Positions 34,614-38,934 of a stretch of DNA of 38,934 nt are shown here, piece after piece; position 1 is the first letter of the stretch, and every line of letters begins with the position of its first letter. The translations under genes were made by a program, and so were the position numbers. The stretch comes from Halopseudomonas pelagia CL-AP6 (GTDB lineage Bacteria > Pseudomonadota > Gammaproteobacteria > Pseudomonadales > Pseudomonadaceae): NCBI RefSeq assembly GCF_000410875.1, contig NZ_AROI01000029.1, positions 1 to 38,934 of the forward strand, written 5' to 3'. A model generated the notes under the pieces. That model worked only from the letters and a program-made list of their open reading frames with translations, searched no databases and was not told where the DNA came from.

Positions 34614-34646
34614 CTGCCGGAGCACCGCTTGCGCGGCGGCCGGCAG
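34614..34646 (-). terminator. Candidate hairpin terminator of mscL
   Basis: CTGCCGG (34614-34620) and CCGGCAG (34640-34646), 7 perfect pairs enclosing a second small stem. It lies 25 bases beyond the mscL stop. No T run follows on the minus strand, so it may only stabilise RNA. Confidence 0.35.
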
Positions 34647-34671
34647 TTAAGCTATGTGGGTTAAGGCGCGT

Positions 34672-35088
34672 TCAGGGGTTGGGTTTTTGCTGCAGTAAAT
34701 CGCGAATCTCGGTGAGCAGTATTTCCTGTTTGCTCTGCGTTTCCGGCTCGGGTGGGGTGGGCTTGGCCTCTTCCTTGCGTTTGAGGCTGTTCATCACCTT
34801 GATGGCAACGAAAATAGCGACGGCAATAATCAGAAAGTCGACAATACTCTGGATAAACAGCCCGTAGCCCAGGGTCACTGCAGCGATTTCGCCTTCTGCT
34901 TCCTTGAGCACGATCGCCAGATCAGCGAAGTCCACACCGCCAATCATCAGCCCCAGTGGCGGCATAACCACGTTGGCCACAAAGGAGGACACTACTTTGC
35001 CAAAGGCCGCGCCGATAATGATCCCCACGGCCATATCGATTACGTTGCCGCGCATGGCGAACGCTTTGAATTCCTGAGCAATACTCAT
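34672..35088 (-). CDS. mscL: Large-conductance mechanosensitive channel
   Basis: 138 residues. Conserved '[31 protein letters not shown]' N-terminus and TM1, second TM '[19 protein letters not shown]' and a C-terminal charged helix bundle. It opens under membrane tension to release solutes in hypo-osmotic shock. An ATG at 35094 is in frame, but the AAGGAG SD abuts it; the ATG at 35088 has a 6-7-base spacer and gives the family start MSIAQEF. Confidence 0.95.
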   Translation of the reverse strand: MSIAQEFKAFAMRGNVIDMAVGIIIGAAFGKVVSSFVANVVMPPLGLMIGGVDFADLAIVLKEAEGEIAAVTLGYGLFIQSIVDFLIIAVAIFVAIKVMNSLKRKEEAKPTPPEPETQSKQEILLTEIRDLLQQKPNP

Positions 35089-35197
35089 TGTCATCTCCTT
35101 GCGTGCGCCACCCTGACGCTAGCGTATACATATTGGTAATTCAAAATAATATCCGGAAATCGAGATTTGTCAGGTTTTATTCTGAGTTTGTGCGGTT

Positions 35198-36661
35198 TTA
35201 TTTCAATGCCGAGCGCAAGCTGTCACACACAATCTTCAGGGCCTGAATGCGCGCGTGGCGTTTGTCTTCGGCAGCGATGACATGCCATGGCGCGTGCTTG
35301 GTGTCGGTGAACTCCAACATATCGTTAATGGCTTTCTGGTAGGTGGACCATTGTTGGCGATTACGCCAGTCTTCTTCGGTGAGCTTGTGACGCTTCAGCG
35401 GTGATGCTTCACGGGCCTGAAAGCGTGCAAGCTGTTCCCCTTCAGTAATCGCCAGCCAGAACTTGATCACCAGTGTGTTGCTCTGTTTCAGTTGCTGTTC
35501 GAAATCATTGATCTCGCCGTAAGCACGCTGCCAATCAGCCGCACTGCAAAAGCCTTCTACCCGTTCGACCAGCACGCGGCCGTAATAACTGCGGTCAAAA
35601 ACTACCACGGTGCCCGGCGCCGGAATGCGTTTCCAGAAGCGCATCAGATAAGGCTGCGTGCGCTCCTCTTCGGTCGGTGCTCGGGTGCCGTGGACCCGCA
35701 GGTAGCGCGGGTCCAGGCACTGGGTAATACGGCGAATGGTGCCGCCTTTGCCCGCCGCATCGGTTCCTTCAAAGACCAGCAGCAAGCTGCGCCGGGCAAA
35801 GCGTGGGTGGTGTACCAATTCCTGCAACTGGTTCTGATAATGTTCCAGTTGGTCCTGGTAGTCGTCCTTTTCCAGCTTTGCGCTGTAATCCACGTTGTGC
35901 AGCCGGTCCACGCTGCCTGGCAGGAAGCTCTGATGATGGGTCGCGGCATGCGCTGAGGAGGGGGCAGAGTCGAGATGTTGTCGCATGGCTTGAAGCAGCA
36001 GCTTAGCGATCTGAATATCGCGGTAGCGCGGATCGTGACTGGGTATCCGCACCCAGGGGGCTTGATCGGTGGAGGTTAAATCAATCATTTGCTGAGCGGC
36101 GACACGGACTTTGTCGTAATCGGCACGGCTGAAATCGCCCCACTCGCGCATGGCGATGGTGTCCTGATAGTGCCGCTGATCTGCTGAGTTCGCCACAGCT
36201 TTGCCGTCTGGACTGATATGCAGCCAGACCTTGAGGACCACTGCACCTTCATCACTCAGCAGCTTTTCAAAGCGCAATATGTCTTCCATCTGCTGCTTGA
36301 AAGCATTAGCCGAGAGATTTCCCCGGCTGAAGCTCATGAGCGGTTGGTGGTACCAGGAGCCGAGGTAAAATCCCAGTTGACCTGCGGGCGGCAGGGAGCG
36401 CCAATAGCGCCACATACGCGGCATGCGCTTCTCGATGCCTTGCGGTAGAACGAAGGCACGGGTGTTGAGAAAGCGGTTGTCCAGCCAGGCGTAAAAGGTA
36501 TGAATGACCTCGGCCTTGCCAGCCAGATCATTGCCGCTGATCAGCAACAATACCGGGCCTTTACCGGCCTTGCGCAGTTCAAACTGCGCTTCGAGTAGCC
36601 CTTCTGTCAGCTCGGCGCTCTGCTGTTTGAAGTCTTTTTTGCTGAGGCTGAAATCAGGCAT
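35198..36661 (-). CDS. pap: Polyphosphate:AMP phosphotransferase (two-domain PPK2)
   Basis: 487 residues, two fused PPK2 domains. The C-terminal domain has Walker A G299-TDAAGK305-G and D356-R-S-Y ('VVVFDRSYYGRV'), so is catalytically complete. The N-terminal domain keeps a Walker A-like GNDLAGK (43-49), but the equivalent of the Walker B Asp is Leu100 ('YLGSWYHQ'), so it is probably structural. The enzyme makes ADP from AMP using polyphosphate. The ATG at 36661 overlaps the upstream EAL gene by eight bases; a TTG at 36691 is in frame but lacks an SD. The gene is probably co-transcribed with the EAL gene. Confidence 0.92.
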   Translation of the reverse strand: MPDFSLSKKDFKQQSAELTEGLLEAQFELRKAGKGPVLLLISGNDLAGKAEVIHTFYAWLDNRFLNTRAFVLPQGIEKRMPRMWRYWRSLPPAGQLGFYLGSWYHQPLMSFSRGNLSANAFKQQMEDILRFEKLLSDEGAVVLKVWLHISPDGKAVANSADQRHYQDTIAMREWGDFSRADYDKVRVAAQQMIDLTSTDQAPWVRIPSHDPRYRDIQIAKLLLQAMRQHLDSAPSSAHAATHHQSFLPGSVDRLHNVDYSAKLEKDDYQDQLEHYQNQLQELVHHPRFARRSLLLVFEGTDAAGKGGTIRRITQCLDPRYLRVHGTRAPTEEERTQPYLMRFWKRIPAPGTVVVFDRSYYGRVLVERVEGFCSAADWQRAYGEINDFEQQLKQSNTLVIKFWLAITEGEQLARFQAREASPLKRHKLTEEDWRNRQQWSTYQKAINDMLEFTDTKHAPWHVIAAEDKRHARIQALKIVCDSLRSALK

Positions 36662-37415
36662 CGGGCCAGTTGACCTTTGGTAGCTGTTCAAATGCCGGCT
36701 TGGCGAACAGGTAACCCTGGAACAGATTCACTCCCAGGCCCTGAAGAAAGCGTAATTCGGCGAGGCTTTCGATGCCTTCGGCAATGACGTCGATATTCAG
36801 TGCCTTGCATACGCCTAGGATGCCCTGAACGATAGCCTGGCGCACCGGAGCGGTGTCAATGTCGCGGACCAACGCCATGTCCAGCTTGATGATGTCCGGT
36901 TGAAATTCGGCGAGCAGATTGAGACCAGAGTAACCTGCACCGAAGTCGTCGATAGCCGTTTTGAAGCCCTGACGCTTGTACTCTGTAATAATGCTTTTCA
37001 AATGGGCTTTATCTACCAGTTCTTCATTTTCGGTGATTTCAAAGATCAGGCGATTGGTCGGGAAGTTGAAGCGCTTTGCTGCTTCCAGCGTTGCACGGAT
37101 GCACGTCGCGGCCTGATAAACCGCGTTGGGTAAAAAATTGATACTGATGAAGCAAGGGATCTGTAGCCTGGCGGCAAGTTCCACTGCTTTTACCCGGCAT
37201 GATTGGTCGAAGATATAACGGTTTTCTTCATTCACCTTGGCGAGCATCTGTGGTGCACCTTCGCCGGCAAGGCCGCGAATCAGCGCTTCGTAGGCAAATA
37301 CGCTGTTGTCGCGGGTGTCCACAATAGGTTGAAAAGCCATGCTGAAATCGAAACACAGTGGTGTATTGTCCTGACAGGATCGGCAGGGTTTGGGGATGTC
37401 GATGCTTATGGTCAT
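36654..37415 (-). CDS. EAL-domain protein, putative c-di-GMP phosphodiesterase
   Basis: 253 residues. EAL motif E43-A-L-I-R; further metal and catalytic motifs 'NFLPNA', 'EITENE' and 'AIDDFGAGYSG', then 'IKLDMALVRD' and 'IAEGIES', all intact, so hydrolysis of c-di-GMP to pGpG is plausible. Ahead of the domain lies a short Cys motif (C11, C14, C21). The frame is open to 37493, but ATG 37415 is the better family start, though its SD is weak. Cytoplasmic; no sensory domain other than the Cys-rich N-terminus. Divergent from radA and overlapping pap. Confidence 0.88.
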   Translation of the reverse strand: MTISIDIPKPCRSCQDNTPLCFDFSMAFQPIVDTRDNSVFAYEALIRGLAGEGAPQMLAKVNEENRYIFDQSCRVKAVELAARLQIPCFISINFLPNAVYQAATCIRATLEAAKRFNFPTNRLIFEITENEELVDKAHLKSIITEYKRQGFKTAIDDFGAGYSGLNLLAEFQPDIIKLDMALVRDIDTAPVRQAIVQGILGVCKALNIDVIAEGIESLAELRFLQGLGVNLFQGYLFAKPAFEQLPKVNWPDA

Positions 37416-37526
37416 ACAGGTATCCGTTTCACCAGGGCCGTAAAGTAATGTGCATGTTGATGATCTGACCTGTTGCCAGTGGCTATAAACCAAAATAGCA
37501 TCTAAGCATTCTTCTGGGGGGAATTA

Positions 37527-38906
37527 ATGGCAAAAAACAAGCGAATCTACGGCTGCACCGAGTGTGGCGCGACCTTCTCCAAATGGGCCGGCCAGTGCGC
37601 TGAATGTCAGGCTTGGAATACGCTTGTGGAAACGGTGGTCGATACCACACCAACCGGTGGAAGCGGCGTTTCAACTAGCCGCAGTGGTCACTGGGCCGGG
37701 CAGGCTGCCCAGGTGAGAACCCTGGCGGAAGTCTCTACCGAGGAGGTGCCACGCCAATCCAGTGGCTCGTCGGAGCTTGATCGCGTGCTGGGCGGCGGAC
37801 TGGTGGCGGGCTCGGTCGTACTGATGGGCGGTGATCCGGGTATCGGCAAGTCAACCATACTGCTGCAAACCCTGTGTCAACTGGCGCAGACCATGCCCGC
37901 TTTGTATGTCACCGGTGAAGAATCCCAGCAGCAGGTGGCGATGCGCGCCCGGCGTCTGGGGCTGCCGGAAGACAAGCTCAAGGTTATGACTGAAACCTGT
38001 ATCGAAAGCATCATTGCTACAGCTCGCCATGAACAGCCCAAAGTCATGGTGGTGGATTCGATTCAGACGATCTTTACCGAGCAGTTGCAGTCGGCTCCCG
38101 GCGGTGTGGCGCAGGTCAGAGAGAGCGCCGCGCTGCTAGTGCGTTATGCCAAGCAGAGCGGCACGGCGATTTTTCTGGTTGGGCATGTCACCAAGGAAGG
38201 CTCCTTGGCTGGGCCGCGGGTGCTCGAGCATATGGTCGATACCGTGTTGTATTTCGAGGGCGAGTCCGATGGTCGGCTGCGCATGTTGCGCGCGGTGAAA
38301 AATCGCTTTGGCGCTATTAACGAGCTCGGCGTGTTCTCGATGACCGATAAGGGGCTTAAGGAAGTCTCCAATCCGTCAGCCATTTTCCTCTCGCGTTACG
38401 ATACACCGATTCCTGGGAGTGTGGTGATGTCTACCTGGGAAGGCTCCAGGCCGATGCTGGTAGAAGTGCAAGCACTGGTTGATACCAGTCATCTGGGTAA
38501 TCCGCGACGGGTGACACTGGGCCTGGATCAGAACCGCTTGGCGATGCTGCTGGCAGTGTTGCATCGGCACGGCGGTGTACCGACTTACGATCAGGATGTG
38601 TTCGTTAACGTGGTGGGCGGGGTCAAGGTGCTGGAAACTGCGGTGGATCTCGCTCTGCTGGCCGCAGTGATGTCCAGTTTGCGTAACCGGCCGTTGCCGA
38701 TGGATCTGATGGTGTTCGGCGAGTTGGGTTTGTCTGGCGAGATACGGCCGGTGCCCAGCGGCCAGGAGCGTCTGAAGGAGGCGGCCAAGCACGGCTTTAC
38801 CCGCGCCATCGTGCCCAAGGCCAATGCCCCCAAAGAATCGCCCAAGGGTATGCAGGTCATTGCCGTGACCCGCCTGGATCAGGCGTTGGCAGCCATCTTC
38901 GAATAG
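37527..38906 (+). CDS. radA: DNA repair protein RadA
   Basis: 459 residues; recombination branch-migration ATPase. N-terminal C4 zinc finger C10-x2-C13...C24-x2-C27, RecA core with Walker A 'GGDPGIGKST', family-specific KNRFG motif ('VKNRFGAINELG'), and C-terminal Lon-protease-like domain without the catalytic dyad. ATG is preceded by a GGGGGG-A stretch that serves as SD. Complete; the remaining 28 bases of the window show nothing. Confidence 0.96.
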   Translation: MAKNKRIYGCTECGATFSKWAGQCAECQAWNTLVETVVDTTPTGGSGVSTSRSGHWAGQAAQVRTLAEVSTEEVPRQSSGSSELDRVLGGGLVAGSVVLMGGDPGIGKSTILLQTLCQLAQTMPALYVTGEESQQQVAMRARRLGLPEDKLKVMTETCIESIIATARHEQPKVMVVDSIQTIFTEQLQSAPGGVAQVRESAALLVRYAKQSGTAIFLVGHVTKEGSLAGPRVLEHMVDTVLYFEGESDGRLRMLRAVKNRFGAINELGVFSMTDKGLKEVSNPSAIFLSRYDTPIPGSVVMSTWEGSRPMLVEVQALVDTSHLGNPRRVTLGLDQNRLAMLLAVLHRHGGVPTYDQDVFVNVVGGVKVLETAVDLALLAAVMSSLRNRPLPMDLMVFGELGLSGEIRPVPSGQERLKEAAKHGFTRAIVPKANAPKESPKGMQVIAVTRLDQALAAIFE

Positions 38907-38934
38907 CTGTCCCGGAAGGCCGAGTTCCACCTCG

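Noticed and set aside
1..38934. CRISPR arrays, tRNA or rRNA genes, insertion sequences, prophage
   Set aside because: No regularly spaced repeats, tRNA cloverleaf, transposase or phage structural genes outside the T6SS VgrG were seen.

Overview
The window reads as a chromosomal segment of a Pseudomonas-like gammaproteobacterium. Evidence: VgrG and its type VI cargo genes, periplasmic cis/trans fatty acid isomerase, RlmG, two-domain polyphosphate:AMP phosphotransferase, RadA and a LonC-type protease are all present, codon use is moderately GC-rich, and Shine-Dalgarno sites are classical. A wax ester synthase next to a patatin suggests a marine or oligotrophic relative such as the Halopseudomonas group; that is inference, not a species call. 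No rRNA, tRNA, CRISPR array or insertion sequence was recognised.

Layout. (1) 1-4916: the 3' part of a vgrG, a DUF4123 adaptor, an outer-membrane lipoprotein (probable immunity protein) and a class 3 lipase (probable Tle-type T6SS effector), tightly packed and co-directional. (2) 5089-7476: cti, the periplasmic haem-containing unsaturated fatty acid isomerase. (3) 7791-19523: ten genes on one strand forming a putative, apparently undescribed uptake and breakdown system. It has an amidase, a Tat-exported family 5 binding protein, two permeases, a double ATPase with one degenerate site, a DeoR regulator, an M20 carbamoylase-like hydrolase, two choline-kinase-like phosphotransferases and a HisN-like phosphatase. 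It ends in a hairpin shared with the convergent DUF2855 gene. (4) 19564-28078: DUF2855 protein, Ca2+/Na+ antiporter, then a storage-lipid pair (wax ester synthase/DGAT and patatin lipase) behind a long leader with nested inverted repeats, an orphan HemD-like protein and a second amidase on the minus strand. (5) 28238-31593: a LonC-like protease, a 400-base gap holding two perfect DnaA boxes with inverted partner boxes and a long hairpin, and a YqhA-type membrane protein. (6) 31687-33373: an iron-sulfur cryptochrome/photolyase with its DUF2256 zinc-ribbon partner. (7) 33414-38906: rlmG, mscL, pap and an EAL-domain gene on the minus strand, then radA divergent from the EAL gene.

How the parts work together. 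Region 1 is a secreted-toxin module: spike, loader, immunity, lipase. In region 3 the family logic suggests that an amide- or ureide-containing small molecule is imported, opened by the two C-N hydrolases and phosphorylated by the kinases; a phosphorylated intermediate could be the signal seen by the DeoR regulator, with the phosphatase removing it. The substrate cannot be read from sequence. Region 4 pairs synthesis and hydrolysis of neutral lipid. The EAL and pap genes overlap, which may link c-di-GMP breakdown to polyphosphate use.
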